A stretch of 64,000 nucleotides of DNA from Bacteroidota bacterium (GCA_029262855.1 JAJCYP010000126.1:1-64000); one strand, 5' to 3'. Positions 1 to 9,470 are shown, numbered from the stretch's first letter. Made by a program: numbers and translations. Notes: a model not told the origin generated them from the sequence alone.

Positions 1-1
1 G

Positions 2-310
2 GCCTACTACGTCCTCTGGCACATGCGCCAAGCGCTGGCTCCGCTGCTGTTCCAGGACGAGTTCCCCGAAGAGGACGAGCGGGACTCGGTCGTCGCCCCA
101 GCGGTTCGCTCCGCGCATGCGCTCCAGAAAGTGCAGACCAAGCGCACCGAGGACGGCTTTCCCGTGAGCAGTATGAATACACTCCTCCAGGCGTTGGCCA
201 CGCTGAGCAAGAACCGGATGCGCTTCGGCGAACACACCTTCGAGAAGGTGACGACCCCGACACCGCTTCAAAAGCGAGCCTTCGAACTGCTCCAAGTCCC
301 CAGTCCGTGA
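2..310 (+). CDS. IS transposase, C-terminal part (IS1634/IS4-like), cut by window start
   Basis: The open frame enters from the left edge and gives the last 102 residues of a protein. The text ALAPLLF-DE, then VAPAVRSA, a mid-part ending in LATLSKNRMRF, and a TPTPLQKRAFELL ending matches what I recall of the C-terminus of IS1634-type DDE transposases (IS4 superfamily). The catalytic D and E residues would lie outside the window or at its edge, so activity cannot be judged. It runs convergently towards clpP and ends 86 bases from the clpP stop. No clear terminal inverted repeat was recognised in the 310-396 gap. The family call rests on remembered sequence style, not a search. Confidence 0.6.
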   Translation, partial: AYYVLWHMRQALAPLLFQDEFPEEDERDSVVAPAVRSAHALQKVQTKRTEDGFPVSSMNTLLQALATLSKNRMRFGEHTFEKVTTPTPLQKRAFELLQVPSP

Positions 311-396
311 CTGTTCCCAGGAGCGCGTAGCCCCATACACGGCCTTAACCGTTGCCCACCAGGCACTTACAGGCTTCTTGAATTCCGAACTTCAGT

Positions 397-1110
397 CTAG
401 CCCTTCTTGTCCTTGCCGCCCCCTTCTGCGGCGCGCGCAGACGCCGGCGTCAGCACGTTATCAATCAGACCATAGTCCTTGGCTTCAGCTGCGCTGAGCC
501 AATGATCGCGATCGCCATCGGCCTCGATCTGCTCTTTGGTCTGACCGGAGTGGTCAGCCAGAATCTGGTAGAGCGTCTGCTTCATCTTGACGATCTCACG
601 AGCATGGATCTCGATGTCAGACGCCTGGCCCTGTACACCGCCCATCCAGGGCTGATGAATCATCACGCGGGAGTTGGGCAGCGCAGCGCGCTTTCCGTTC
701 TCTCCGGCAGCGAGCAGGACAGAGCCCATCGAAGCCGCCAGCCCAATACAGATGGTCGAGCAATGGGGCTTGATGTACTGCATCGTGTCGTAGATGGCCA
801 GACCACTATCGATCGAGCCGCCGGGCGAGTTGACGTAGATGTTGATGTCCCGATCAGGATCCTCGCTGGTCAGGTACAGCAGCTGGGCAACCATGAGGTT
901 GGCCACGGCATCGTTGATGCCGGTACCCAGCATGATGATACGCTCCTTGAGGAGGCGGCTGAAGATGTCGTAGGCCCGCTCACCGCGGGAAGACTGTTCC
1001 ACAACCATCGGCACCAAAGTGCCCATTGCTCCCTTGTCGAGGGGGCCGCTGTAGATTTCGCTCGGAATGTGGTCAAGTCCCTTTGCGAACTTGATGAACT
1101 GGTCGACCAT
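397..1110 (-). CDS. clpP: ATP-dependent Clp protease proteolytic subunit
   Basis: ClpP is the self-compartmentalising serine protease that degrades unfolded cytoplasmic proteins with a Clp ATPase. From the chosen ATG the protein is 237 residues. The triad is visible: Ser127 in GLAASMGS, His152 in RVMIHQP and Asp202 in [14 protein letters not shown] at about 94-99 forms the oxyanion region. The start at 1110 ([11 protein letters not shown]) was chosen because Bacteroidota ClpP carries a similar extended N-terminus. An in-frame extension to 1176 and a shorter start at 1026 are possible, and no strong Shine-Dalgarno decides. It lies 95 bases downstream of tig. The usual third gene, clpX, is not next; a transposase end is there instead. 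Confidence 0.96.
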   Translation of the reverse strand: MVDQFIKFAKGLDHIPSEIYSGPLDKGAMGTLVPMVVEQSSRGERAYDIFSRLLKERIIMLGTGINDAVANLMVAQLLYLTSEDPDRDINIYVNSPGGSIDSGLAIYDTMQYIKPHCSTICIGLAASMGSVLLAAGENGKRAALPNSRVMIHQPWMGGVQGQASDIEIHAREIVKMKQTLYQILADHSGQTKEQIEADGDRDHWLSAAEAKDYGLIDNVLTPASARAAEGGGKDKKG

Positions 1111-1205
1111 GTCGTTTATCCCGTGGGTTTTCGGCGTCGAATAACCGGGCCGATATGGGCCGGTTCCTACCGACACGCAACCGGCGTGCCGTGTTCGTAA
1201 CTGAG

Positions 1206-2510
1206 CTATTCTCCGCGTTCGGCGGCGGCTTCTGCCTGGATGGCCTCGCGGTCCTTTCCGACTACGGTGGCCTGGGCGGCAAAAAAGTCCAACACCTTCC
1301 TGGTGACCAGCATGTCGTCCAGCTGACGCATCATCTGCGGCATGGACCGATAATACTGCATCATGAAGTCCGCCGTCAGGCCGTCTCCGGTAACGGTCTC
1401 CTCGAAGTACGCCATCCGATCCTCTTCGGTCACCTCGAGGCCCTCGTCAGCCACGACCCGGTCCCGAATGAACATCCACCGGGCCTGACGCTCGGCGTCG
1501 TCCCAGCCGGCATCCAGGTAGACGCTCTCGTCGAAGTCTTCGGGAAGGCGGTCTCCGGCCTGCTTCTTGAACTCCACCAGGCGACCCTCCAGGTACATGT
1601 CGACAATCGACTCGGGGACGTCGAAAGCGTTCTTGCTCAGGACGGCGCGGATAAGCCCGCCCTCGAAGAGCTCACGGCTGGAGTGATCCACGGACTTCTG
1701 CATCCGCTCCTTCAGCTGGGTGCGCAGTTCGTCCAGCGTCTCGACCGAGCCTTTCGAGGCCGACTTGGCGAAGTCGTCATCGAGCTCGGGCAGCTCCCGG
1801 AGCTTGTTCTCCTTGATCCGGACCTCAAAAATCTGAGCCTCGTCGTCATCGTGCCTCACCAGCTTGACGCGTACCGCGTCACCCTCGTAGACGCCCGTCA
1901 GGGCCTTTTTGGAGTCTTCCAGCAGCTCATCGCCGCCGAGCCAGAACGCCACATCGCGACGGTGCTCGCCGGTGAGTTCGCCGGACTCATCGTCCACCTC
2001 GTAGATGTCCGTCAGAAGGAAGCTGTCGGCGGTAGTCGGGCCCTCCATGGGCGTCAGATCGGCATCGCGCTCCCGCATGCGTTCCAACTCCTCGTCGACC
2101 TCGGTCTCCTCCACGGTGTGCTCCAGGCGAGACACCTCGACACCAGCAAGGTCGTGCAGGTTGAACTCCGGACGGACGCCGAAGCGGACTTTCGCCTTCA
2201 GGCCCCCACCGTATTCGTAGTCCAACTCGGTGATGGTCGGCTGCCCCAGGACGTGGTACTCATCCTGGTCAAGGATCTCGGCCTTGTAGGTTCGCTGCAC
2301 CGTGTCTTCGGCCACACCGTAGGCGAGCGCTTTTCCGTACATCTTGCGGACAAGCTGTGAGGGGACCTTGCCCGGACGGAAGCCTTTCATGGAAGTGCGC
2401 GCGCGCTGCTTCCGGATTGCTGCATCCAAGTCTGGAGCAAGCTCGTCGGCCGAAGCCTCCACCTCGAGTTCGTACTCTACGTCACTCAGGCGGTTGATCG
2501 TGTGGGGCAT
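1206..2510 (-). CDS. tig: Trigger factor, ribosome-associated chaperone
   Basis: Trigger factor binds at the ribosome exit tunnel and folds nascent chains. The 434-residue protein begins [20 protein letters not shown] and carries the ribosome-binding signature as KGFRPGKVP near residue 43. The middle region where other trigger factors have an FKBP-type prolyl isomerase is divergent, with no obvious active-site aromatics, as is common in Bacteroidota. The C-terminal part is the long helical substrate-binding domain. An in-frame GTG at 2537 sits behind a G-rich stretch that could be a Shine-Dalgarno, adding nine residues; family alignment favours 2510. It is followed by clpP on the same strand, the classic tig-clpP order. 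Confidence 0.95.
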   Translation of the reverse strand: MPHTINRLSDVEYELEVEASADELAPDLDAAIRKQRARTSMKGFRPGKVPSQLVRKMYGKALAYGVAEDTVQRTYKAEILDQDEYHVLGQPTITELDYEYGGGLKAKVRFGVRPEFNLHDLAGVEVSRLEHTVEETEVDEELERMRERDADLTPMEGPTTADSFLLTDIYEVDDESGELTGEHRRDVAFWLGGDELLEDSKKALTGVYEGDAVRVKLVRHDDDEAQIFEVRIKENKLRELPELDDDFAKSASKGSVETLDELRTQLKERMQKSVDHSSRELFEGGLIRAVLSKNAFDVPESIVDMYLEGRLVEFKKQAGDRLPEDFDESVYLDAGWDDAERQARWMFIRDRVVADEGLEVTEEDRMAYFEETVTGDGLTADFMMQYYRSMPQMMRQLDDMLVTRKVLDFFAAQATVVGKDREAIQAEAAAERGE

Positions 2511-2582
2511 GTTGCCATCGAAAAGTTCTAAGCCCACAAGAACCCCCCGAGTGCACTGAAGGTTTTCGTGCGATCACGGTTT

Positions 2583-2604
2583 CACCGCGATTCCACCGCG
2601 ATTC
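2583..2604. repeat. Two tandem 11-bp direct repeats upstream of tig
   Basis: CACCGCGATTC occurs twice head to tail at 2583-2593 and 2594-2604, followed by a degenerate third CGG-containing unit. They lie in the roughly 95-base gap between the stop of the large outer-membrane protein gene and tig. Eleven base pairs is about one helical turn, so a protein could contact both copies on one face. The role is inferred from position only. Confidence 0.4.
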
Positions 2605-2632
2605 TACTGCGGCCCGGCTCAGTGCGGAAGGC

Positions 2633-5600
2633 CTAAAAGTCGAGCCCGAGCGAGATATACGTCTTGCGGCTTCCAAACCGCTGGCCGTCGTACGGCCAAG
2701 CGAAGTCGAAACGGATGGGATAACCCAGGAAGATGGTTCGGACACCAAAGCCGGCAGACGTCAGCAGGTCATCGAAGACCGATTCGCCCTCGGCGTTGGT
2801 GGTCCGCCACGACAGGTCGCCGGCCGATCCCCGCCCACCCCAGACGACACCGGCATCCGCAAACACCTGTCCCTGGATGTTGTAGAGAGGCAGGAACGGC
2901 ACGGGGCCGGGGAGCATGGCCGCGATCAGCGGGAAACGGAATTCAGCGTTCAGCAGCCCGAAATAGGACCCGTTCCGCGCATTGATATCGAAACCGCGGA
3001 GGGGGAGAATGGGCGTCGCGAGAATGAAATCCGAGGCATCCTCAATCGGGAGGCCGTTCAGGTCATCAAAAGTGCGATTGATCCAGTTGAGTACACCCGA
3101 GGTGTAGAACAACTGCTGCTGGGGGCCGAATGAGGCCGCACCCGAGGCCCGGAGGGCGAAGGTGTAGGACCCCCGAAAAATCGACGAGTAGCTCCGATAG
3201 TCGCCGAGCACAGTGAAGAACCGCGCCGGCTTTCGGCTGAGACCGAAAGGGCTCCCGGAAACGGAAACTGCCACCCGGGATCCGTCGATGGGATAGAGAT
3301 AACCGGGGGTAGTCACATCCCGCGTGTACGTGAGGCGCGGAATGATGAGCGACCTCGTGGCCGATGGGCGCAGCGCATCGGTGATATCGGTCTGATTGAC
3401 TCCTACGAGCGAAATCTCGGCGTCGACGCGCTTGAACTTCGACAACGGATAGCTGGCCGCAACAGACGCACCGAACTGGCGGTAGCGGTAATAGGTGGGG
3501 CGATCGCCTCCGAAGTCCGCCAACAGCCGGGAGATGTGGAACCCCGAGGTCGTCCAGTCGATGCGCTCCGGCAGGTAGGCGTACGAGAGGATATAGTCTG
3601 AATTTCGCAGATCAAGAAGCAGGTTGGTGGCCACGACGATCCGGTGATTTCCGAGCATGTCGGAAAACATCATCTGGGTCACGCCTTGCACACCGTAGAG
3701 GGCGTCGTAGCCTGCCGCGCCGTGCACAATGTCCGGAGAAAAGTCCAGCTTGTAGCGGCGCGGTGCATACTCGCCCTGATCGTCCACCACCGCGCGGGCG
3801 GACAGCTGGGGGCCGAGACGGGAGCCGCGCGGCGAAAACTCCCGTGCGGCTTCCGAAAAAGCCGGGCTGAAGGTGTAGTTGCGGAAGTCGACCTTCAGAT
3901 CTGTCAGGAGCGTGTCGGCCGCCATCTCGTCTGACGGCAGCTCATGGATCCGGTCTGCATCCCCGCCGAGGCCGGCCGCAAGGGAAAGCGGGGGCCGGGG
4001 GGAGCCAGCGGCGGCCCGCATGAACGGATTGCTCCGCTGCTGATTCGATCCTGCCAGCGTAAGCGCTGCGGGTTGGACATCACCTGACGGGTCGGCCCGC
4101 TGTGCCCAGATGTTTGGCCGAAGCCGATCTGTCTCCGAGGGCGTCCGGTCAAATGGCGTCCGAAGGACGTAAATGGAAGGAGTCCCTTCATGGAGACTGA
4201 CCAGCGCCGCCCGCTGGCCGTTGGCGGCGACCGACATCTGCATCACGCCGACTGTGACATCACTCCTCGGGCGTTCCAGGCCCGTGGTCAAGTCTTTCTC
4301 GTAGATGTTGGTGATGCCGTTCCGGTCGGAAAGGAAGAGGAATCGATCGGAATCCGGCCCGAACTGAGGTCGGCGGTCGTCCCATCGGCCCGAGTTCGTC
4401 AGTCGATCCACGTACCCACGCCCGGGCACCAGTCGGTAGAGGCTTCGCTGCGAGTAGTCATGGTCAAGCATCCGAACGCCACGCTCCGCATCCAGCCCAA
4501 GGAGGGTGCGTTCGCCTCGATCAGACTGGAAGACAATGAACTTGCCGTCCGGACTCCACGCGGGCTCGTGGTCGCTGAACACGTCGTTGGTGAGGTTCAC
4601 CGTCCGGCGTCCCTCCACGTCTACGACGAAAATATCGGAGCGGGCACCCTGGGCGGCTGCAACGGCCAGCTTCTTTCCTCCCGGATGCCAGGCGACCGAG
4701 GAGATCTGCTCCGCTCCTGCAACCTCGATGTGTCTTGCCTTGCCGGAGGCGATATCGATCAAGGCCACGGCGTCGGTTTCGCCGTGTTTGACCGCGATGG
4801 CCAGGGTGCTCCCATCGGGACTCCAGGCCAAACTCGGGGTCAGCACCTTGAAGCTCTCGAACGCCGATGAGGTCTGACCCTGGATCAAGCGCCGCTCGAT
4901 TTTCGCATCGGCCACATTGGCCAGATAGACATCGAAAAGCCCGCTCCTGGTGGTGATGAAGGCAATGCGGTCCCCCTGCGGCGATAGGGCCGGGCTGGTA
5001 TTGTAGAAGCCGTGCTCACGCGTCACAATCGCCTGTCCAACGTCATTCAGATCCTCCCTGGCGGCCACCTCCGGGAAGTAGATCTCGCGCAGTGACCGAT
5101 GCCACCGGTCGGACAGATCATCCAGAGTCAGGCCTACTGCGCGCTTGAAGCTGGCCTCCACCGACCTGCTCAGCCTGAGCCGCTGAAGGATTTCAGCAAT
5201 CTTCTCCTCGCCATACTGCTGGGCCACGTAATCCCAGACCCCCTGTCCACCTCGATAGGCAAAGAAGCCTCCGAGTCGGCCAATCTCAGCGAGATTATCC
5301 TCAAGGACGGCCTCGCGGACGTACATGTCGGACTCCGTATCCCACCCGCCCGCAGCCGAATACTCGGCGAGCCCCTCGTTGAACCAGAGCGGGATGCGCG
5401 TCTGGATGTTGTTGGCGATGATGGACTGGATGGATCCGCCGTAGTAGATGTCATTGATCACCGCGTGAACCAGCTCGTGGTGGATCACGTGGCGGAACTC
5501 CTGATAGTCCCCGGTGAACGGAACGGCCACCCGATTCTTGAACAGCTCGGTCACACCCCCGATGCCGTCCGAATAGGTGGGCAACTCAACCGCGTTCGTT

Positions 5601-5899
5601 ACCGCGAAGGCATTGTGGCTGGTGTATACCAGCATCGGAATGGGGCCCTGAGGCTCATAGCGGAAGAGATCCGCCACCCGCTCATAGGCCTCTTCGGCCG
5701 CATGCGCCGCGAAGTCGGCCAGCTCCTCGCCTCCCTCGTAGTAGTAGACGTCGAAGTGATCCGTTCGCAGGTAGAACCACGCCCGGTTCTCGTAGTGAAC
5801 CTTGTTCTTGCCGTATCGGAAATACTGCGCCTGGGTTGCGGGCGTGGCGCAAAAGGCCACGGCCGCCACGACCGTCAGAATGAGCAGGCTGCGCAGCAT
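2633..5899 (-). CDS. Outer-membrane protein: HExxH peptidase + TolB-like propeller + Omp85-like barrel
   Basis: From ATG 5899 the product is 1088 residues with a Sec signal (MLRSLLILT, cleavage near ATQA-Q at about 24). Residues about 35-200 look like a peptidase-MA gluzincin: HELVH at 141-145 and a WFNEGLAEY glutamate at 176 complete a zinc site. Residues about 270-600 hold repeated WSPDG-type units of a TolB/WD40-like propeller (AWSPDGSTLAI, AWSPDGKFIVF, FGPDSDRFLFLSDR). The C-terminal 400 residues are aromatic- and glycine-rich and end in YISLGLDF, with FGVRTIFLGYPIRFDFAW just before, as in BamA/TamA-type barrels. Substrate and partner are unknown. An in-frame start seven codons upstream is possible. 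Confidence 0.85.
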   Translation of the reverse strand: MLRSLLILTVVAAVAFCATPATQAQYFRYGKNKVHYENRAWFYLRTDHFDVYYYEGGEELADFAAHAAEEAYERVADLFRYEPQGPIPMLVYTSHNAFAVTNAVELPTYSDGIGGVTELFKNRVAVPFTGDYQEFRHVIHHELVHAVINDIYYGGSIQSIIANNIQTRIPLWFNEGLAEYSAAGGWDTESDMYVREAVLEDNLAEIGRLGGFFAYRGGQGVWDYVAQQYGEEKIAEILQRLRLSRSVEASFKRAVGLTLDDLSDRWHRSLREIYFPEVAAREDLNDVGQAIVTREHGFYNTSPALSPQGDRIAFITTRSGLFDVYLANVADAKIERRLIQGQTSSAFESFKVLTPSLAWSPDGSTLAIAVKHGETDAVALIDIASGKARHIEVAGAEQISSVAWHPGGKKLAVAAAQGARSDIFVVDVEGRRTVNLTNDVFSDHEPAWSPDGKFIVFQSDRGERTLLGLDAERGVRMLDHDYSQRSLYRLVPGRGYVDRLTNSGRWDDRRPQFGPDSDRFLFLSDRNGITNIYEKDLTTGLERPRSDVTVGVMQMSVAANGQRAALVSLHEGTPSIYVLRTPFDRTPSETDRLRPNIWAQRADPSGDVQPAALTLAGSNQQRSNPFMRAAAGSPRPPLSLAAGLGGDADRIHELPSDEMAADTLLTDLKVDFRNYTFSPAFSEAAREFSPRGSRLGPQLSARAVVDDQGEYAPRRYKLDFSPDIVHGAAGYDALYGVQGVTQMMFSDMLGNHRIVVATNLLLDLRNSDYILSYAYLPERIDWTTSGFHISRLLADFGGDRPTYYRYRQFGASVAASYPLSKFKRVDAEISLVGVNQTDITDALRPSATRSLIIPRLTYTRDVTTPGYLYPIDGSRVAVSVSGSPFGLSRKPARFFTVLGDYRSYSSIFRGSYTFALRASGAASFGPQQQLFYTSGVLNWINRTFDDLNGLPIEDASDFILATPILPLRGFDINARNGSYFGLLNAEFRFPLIAAMLPGPVPFLPLYNIQGQVFADAGVVWGGRGSAGDLSWRTTNAEGESVFDDLLTSAGFGVRTIFLGYPIRFDFAWPYDGQRFGSRKTYISLGLDF

Positions 5900-5983
5900 G
5901 CCAGGGTTCACTGGGACCAAGCACGGTGGAGTGGGCCGGCTTGGACGCGTTCACGGGTATCCCCGCAAGGTGCGGGCGATGGG

Positions 5984-6002
5984 GTTTCCTAGTTAAGGAA
6001 AC
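5984..6002. promoter_or_regulatory. Palindrome upstream of the peptidase-barrel gene
   Basis: GTTTCCT, then the spacer agtta, then AGGAAAC: a perfect 7-bp dyad centred about 94 bases upstream of the 5899 start, in a 169-base gap after the ABC permease stop. It has the size and symmetry of a dimeric repressor or activator site. It is too short and has no T-run to be a good terminator for either strand. Confidence 0.35.
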
Positions 6003-6068
6003 GAATCAGGTTCCGAAAGTTGCGGCGAAGTGCCCTGTCCGGCGCAAGTCGCAAGGGCTCCGTGCGCG

Positions 6069-7367
6069 CTACGCGTAGCGGATCCACTTGATGAGGTCGC
6101 GCAGTTTTGGCTTCTTGCCATACATCAGGATGCCGACCCGATAGATCCGGGCGCTCACCCATACAGCGCCGAGGAACGTCCCCACCAACAGGAGGAACGA
6201 CCCACCAACCTGCCAGAGCGGCACCTCGGTGACGGCCACCCGGACCACCATCGGAACCGGGCTGAAGAACGGAATCATCGAGAGAGCCACAGCCAGGGTC
6301 GAGTTGGGCTCTTCAATAATGGGCTGAATGAACACGATGGACAGGATGATGGGCATCATCAGCGGAAGCATGAAACCCTGGGCATCAGCCTCCTGATCGA
6401 CGGCGGAGCCGACCGCTGCGAAGAGACTGGCATAGAGCAGGTACCCCGCGAGGAAGAAAAGCACGAACCAGATGAATACGTCCGCACCCAACTGCGGCGG
6501 CTGAAAATCCATCGCCGCCATGATCTCGTCCTGACTGGCACTCGCGGGCAGATTGACCGCCGAGGGGTCCAGGAACAGGGCAATGATGAAGCTGGAGCCC
6601 ACCGTTCCGGCCATGATCAAGCCGGCCCAGACGGTCATCTGCATGAGACCCATCGCCCCGATTCCAAGCACCTTTCCAAGGAGCAACTCAAAGGGTCTGA
6701 CCGAAGAGACGATGATCTCAACCACCCGACTGGTCTTCTCTGCGATCACGCCGCGCATCACCACGGATCCGTACACCAGCATGGCGATGTAGATCAGGAA
6801 GCCCATGATGAATCCGACCGCGGCATAGGCTCCGGCATCACCGGCTTCCTCGCCCTCGCTGGTCAGCACCGTCGTGTTTACCCGGATCCGGTCTTCCAGG
6901 ATTTCACGGACCTCAGGCGTGACCTGGGCCCGATCGAGCCGAACCTCCTCCACCACGCTTTCGACCCGGCGCTCGAGCGATCGCTGGAAGACGCTGCCGA
7001 TTCCGCCGTCAACGGTCGAGTACTTGACTTCCACCGAGCCGGTGAGTGCTGCCGCCGGGATGACGAGGTATCCGTCGTAGATCCCGGTCAGCACGCGGGC
7101 GTGCACGGAATCGACGGGCATGTTCGGCTGAACAAACACATACCGGTCGTCCTCGCCTTCAACCAGGCGGTCAAACAGGACGCCCGTCTCGTCGATGACT
7201 GCGACTGTCCGGGCCTCGCTCTCGGTCATCGACTGAACCGAAACAAAGGCCACGATGCCGATGAAGGCGACAAAGGCAATCGGTCCCAGGAGCGTTGTCA
7301 GGATGAAGGCCTTGGTCCTCACCCGCTTGACGAACTCGTTCTTGGCTACGATCCACATCTTGCTCAT
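6069..7367 (-). CDS. ABC-2 type transporter permease (NatB-like)
   Basis: This 432-residue inner-membrane protein starts with MSKMWIVAKNEFVKRVRTKAF and a first transmembrane segment at about 22-45. A large extracytoplasmic domain of about 130 residues follows, then five or six more hydrophobic helices in the C-terminal half. This layout is that of NatB/ABC-2 permeases that pair with NatA-type ATPases for export of sodium or small compounds. The motif ITEKTSRVVEIIVSSVRPFELLLGK, here starting VIAEKTSR, is typical of the family. Its ATG overlaps the ATPase gene stop by four bases (ATGA), so the two are translationally coupled. The substrate cannot be read from the sequence. Confidence 0.9.
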   Translation of the reverse strand: MSKMWIVAKNEFVKRVRTKAFILTTLLGPIAFVAFIGIVAFVSVQSMTESEARTVAVIDETGVLFDRLVEGEDDRYVFVQPNMPVDSVHARVLTGIYDGYLVIPAAALTGSVEVKYSTVDGGIGSVFQRSLERRVESVVEEVRLDRAQVTPEVREILEDRIRVNTTVLTSEGEEAGDAGAYAAVGFIMGFLIYIAMLVYGSVVMRGVIAEKTSRVVEIIVSSVRPFELLLGKVLGIGAMGLMQMTVWAGLIMAGTVGSSFIIALFLDPSAVNLPASASQDEIMAAMDFQPPQLGADVFIWFVLFFLAGYLLYASLFAAVGSAVDQEADAQGFMLPLMMPIILSIVFIQPIIEEPNSTLAVALSMIPFFSPVPMVVRVAVTEVPLWQVGGSFLLLVGTFLGAVWVSARIYRVGILMYGKKPKLRDLIKWIRYA

Positions 7368-8284
7368 GCTACCACCTCCTGCATGCCGGCCACCTGGACG
7401 AAAATCTCCCGTAGCGGAGGCTCGACCAATTCAAATCTCGAAATTTCATCTACCGATCCGAGTGCGCGCTCCAGCACGACCCGCGGCGCCGTTCCGTTCA
7501 GCAGGCGAACCTCAGCGTGGGCCCCGCTCCGGACGGTAACCTTGACCAGCCCATCCCGCTCGAGGTTGTCCAGAAAGGCGTTCGAGCCTTCGAAGTCGAG
7601 TTGGACGGTGTCCTTGCCGAATTGGCGCTTGATGTCCCGAAGGGGTCCGTCGAGGACCTTCCGGCCCCCGGATATCATGCAGATATCGTCGCACAGCTGC
7701 TCGACCTGCTCCATCCGGTGGGAAGCAAACAGGATGGTTCGTCCGTCCGATTTCAGCTCCATGATGACATCTCGCAGGAGATCGGCGTTGATGGGGTCGA
7801 GTCCGCCGAAGGGCTCGTCCAGAATCAGGAGATCAGGCTGGTGCAGGATGGTCGCGACGAACTGGACCTTCTGCTGCATCCCCTTGGAGAGCTCCTGCGT
7901 CCTGCGATTGAACCAGTCCTTCCCCCCAAACCGCTCAAGCCAGTGCTTGGAGGTCTTGATGGCGTCCTTGCGCGAGAGACCCTTCAACTCGCCGAAGTAG
8001 GTCAATTGCTCGCCGACCTTCATCTTTGGATAGAGTCCGCGTTCCTCCGGCAGATATCCCATTCGCATCTGGCTCCAGGGCCCGACGCGTTTTCCATCGA
8101 GGACAATCTGACCCGAGTCTGGCACCGTGATGTAGGTGATCATTCGGATGGCCGTTGTCTTTCCGGCTCCGTTGGGTCCAAGGATGCCGAGAATGCGACC
8201 GGATGTGGCCTCGAAGGAGACGCGGTCCACAGCGAGGACTTTGTCATACCGTTTCGTGACCTCTTCTACGCGAAGATGAGGCAT
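7364..8284 (-). CDS. ABC transporter ATP-binding protein (NatA-like)
   Basis: This 306-residue ATPase powers the coupled permease at 6069-7367. Walker A is GPNGAGKTT near residue 38, the signature is LSKGMQQKVQ (a variant of LSGGQ, common in the NatA/CcmA group), and Walker B is LLILDEPFGGLDP followed by the switch histidine in FASHRM. The last 80 residues form a regulatory tail after the nucleotide-binding domain, also typical of exporters in this group. The gene overlaps the permease start by ATGA and lies 34 bases downstream of the CIA30-like lipoprotein gene, so the three may be co-transcribed. Confidence 0.93.
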   Translation of the reverse strand: MPHLRVEEVTKRYDKVLAVDRVSFEATSGRILGILGPNGAGKTTAIRMITYITVPDSGQIVLDGKRVGPWSQMRMGYLPEERGLYPKMKVGEQLTYFGELKGLSRKDAIKTSKHWLERFGGKDWFNRRTQELSKGMQQKVQFVATILHQPDLLILDEPFGGLDPINADLLRDVIMELKSDGRTILFASHRMEQVEQLCDDICMISGGRKVLDGPLRDIKRQFGKDTVQLDFEGSNAFLDNLERDGLVKVTVRSGAHAEVRLLNGTAPRVVLERALGSVDEISRFELVEPPLREIFVQVAGMQEVVA

Positions 8285-8318
8285 GGTGGGGAAGTAAGGT
8301 CAGGCAGGGCCTGAGGGG

Positions 8319-8948
8319 TCAATTCTGATAGAAGCGAACATCATCAATCCCGAAGTCGAAATAACCTTCGAGATTGGCAAAGACCGCGATGTGAGTGGCA
8401 TCGCGACCGGTCCAGGGAATGGGCGCCCCGAAGCCTTCCTGACGGAACGACGAGAATGGAAGCCTGAACTCAGCCCAGTCGTCGGACACTTCGACGTACG
8501 CATTGTAGTTGTCGAAGTCTTTGACGGAGGCCGAGCCGAGTTGAATAATGTAGGTGCCGGGAGAACCCCTCAGTGACAGGGCAAGGCCGGCGTAGCCTGT
8601 GACATCTCGCGGAATCGGCGCCCGCGACGGATCTGCGGCCGGTGGAAACTCGGCAATGGAACTCCGCACTCCGGCGACACTCGACCCGCCAGTGCCTTCC
8701 GGCCGCACGCCGACCACCTCAAGATGGTGCTTGGAGATATTGAAAAAACCGCCGGGCTGAACCTCAATGCCCGCACGGGTACCGGCACCTTCAGCTATTG
8801 CTTCCCAGGGAAGGTCCGCGTTGTTGAGGTGGTTGCCGTCCTCAAAGGTATCTACGCTGCCGCTGACCAACGGGATGGAGCGGGGCTGATCGGAGCAGGC
8901 GGCAACAAGCAGAACCAGGAGGGCCGACAGGGCTCGGGTCAGATTCAT
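8319..8948 (-). CDS. Lipoprotein with CIA30-like (galactose-binding fold) domain
   Basis: From ATG 8948 the 209-residue protein has a lipoprotein signal: MNLTRALSALLVLLVAAC with the acylated Cys at 18. The rest resembles CIA30/CBM11-type beta-sandwiches: an early FEDGN motif, a central YAGLALSLRG-type strand, DDWAEFRLPFSSF and the ending FDFGIDDVRFYQ. In known members this fold binds carbohydrate or acts as an assembly factor. A longer in-frame start at 9035 would put 29 charged residues before the lipobox and is unlikely. It is the first gene of a probable run with the ABC exporter. Function is unassigned. Confidence 0.75.
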   Translation of the reverse strand: MNLTRALSALLVLLVAACSDQPRSIPLVSGSVDTFEDGNHLNNADLPWEAIAEGAGTRAGIEVQPGGFFNISKHHLEVVGVRPEGTGGSSVAGVRSSIAEFPPAADPSRAPIPRDVTGYAGLALSLRGSPGTYIIQLGSASVKDFDNYNAYVEVSDDWAEFRLPFSSFRQEGFGAPIPWTGRDATHIAVFANLEGYFDFGIDDVRFYQN

Positions 8949-9050
8949 CGGGGAGCGGAATGCAGGGTGGGAGGGAAATGGGGTACGGGAGAATGCTTCG
9001 CAGGATTCGCTCCGTCGGGAAGCGAACTCCAGCAAAGGTCGGGCCTCTTG

Positions 9051-9323
9051 CTAGAGCATGCCGAGTGTTCTTTGGGGAATCGGAATCAGATACTCCGGCT
9101 TAAACATGTCCTCGTGAACGCCAAACTGACCGGTGCCGCGAAAGTCGACAGCGATGAACCCGTCAAGGACGTGCTTGACCTCGCCGATGCCGTAATACGC
9201 CGGACTCGGTCCGTAGTAAACCAGCTGACCCTGGCCCAATTCCTTGGCACGGCGGGCCTTTCGGTGGAACGCAGGGATCACCGGGAGCAGTTCGAGACGG
9301 TATGGAAGAGATATATTGAACAT
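9051..9323 (-). CDS. Conserved-looking small protein, function unknown
   Basis: Ninety residues from ATG 9323 (MFNISLPYRLELLPV). A TTG ten codons upstream is the only longer option. The second half, with GEVKHVLDGFIAVDF, GVHEDMFKPEYLIPIP, has the composition of a real folded domain, small and beta-rich, and there is no signal peptide or membrane segment. It could be a small SH3-like or KOW-like fold, since it reads as alternating short strands, but I do not recognise a family. It lies about 100 bases upstream of the lipoprotein gene on the same strand. Confidence 0.55.
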   Translation of the reverse strand: MFNISLPYRLELLPVIPAFHRKARRAKELGQGQLVYYGPSPAYYGIGEVKHVLDGFIAVDFRGTGQFGVHEDMFKPEYLIPIPQRTLGML

Positions 9324-9470
9324 CGGCCCGTGGAACGTAACCCCGAATAGCAAGGTTCACGCCAACCTCGGTGACCTTTTTGAGTCGCACGAAGGCACAC
9401 ATCGTATTATTTCCGGGCAGTCCGCGCACGTCTTCGCGACTTACACCCCCCGGGTCCGCATCGCAGCTAC

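Noticed and set aside
6030-8000. A 656-codon plus-strand open frame opposite the ABC transporter genes
   Set aside because: The minus-strand ABC genes have all family motifs and an ATGA coupling; the opposite frame is low-complexity His/Asp/Arg text.
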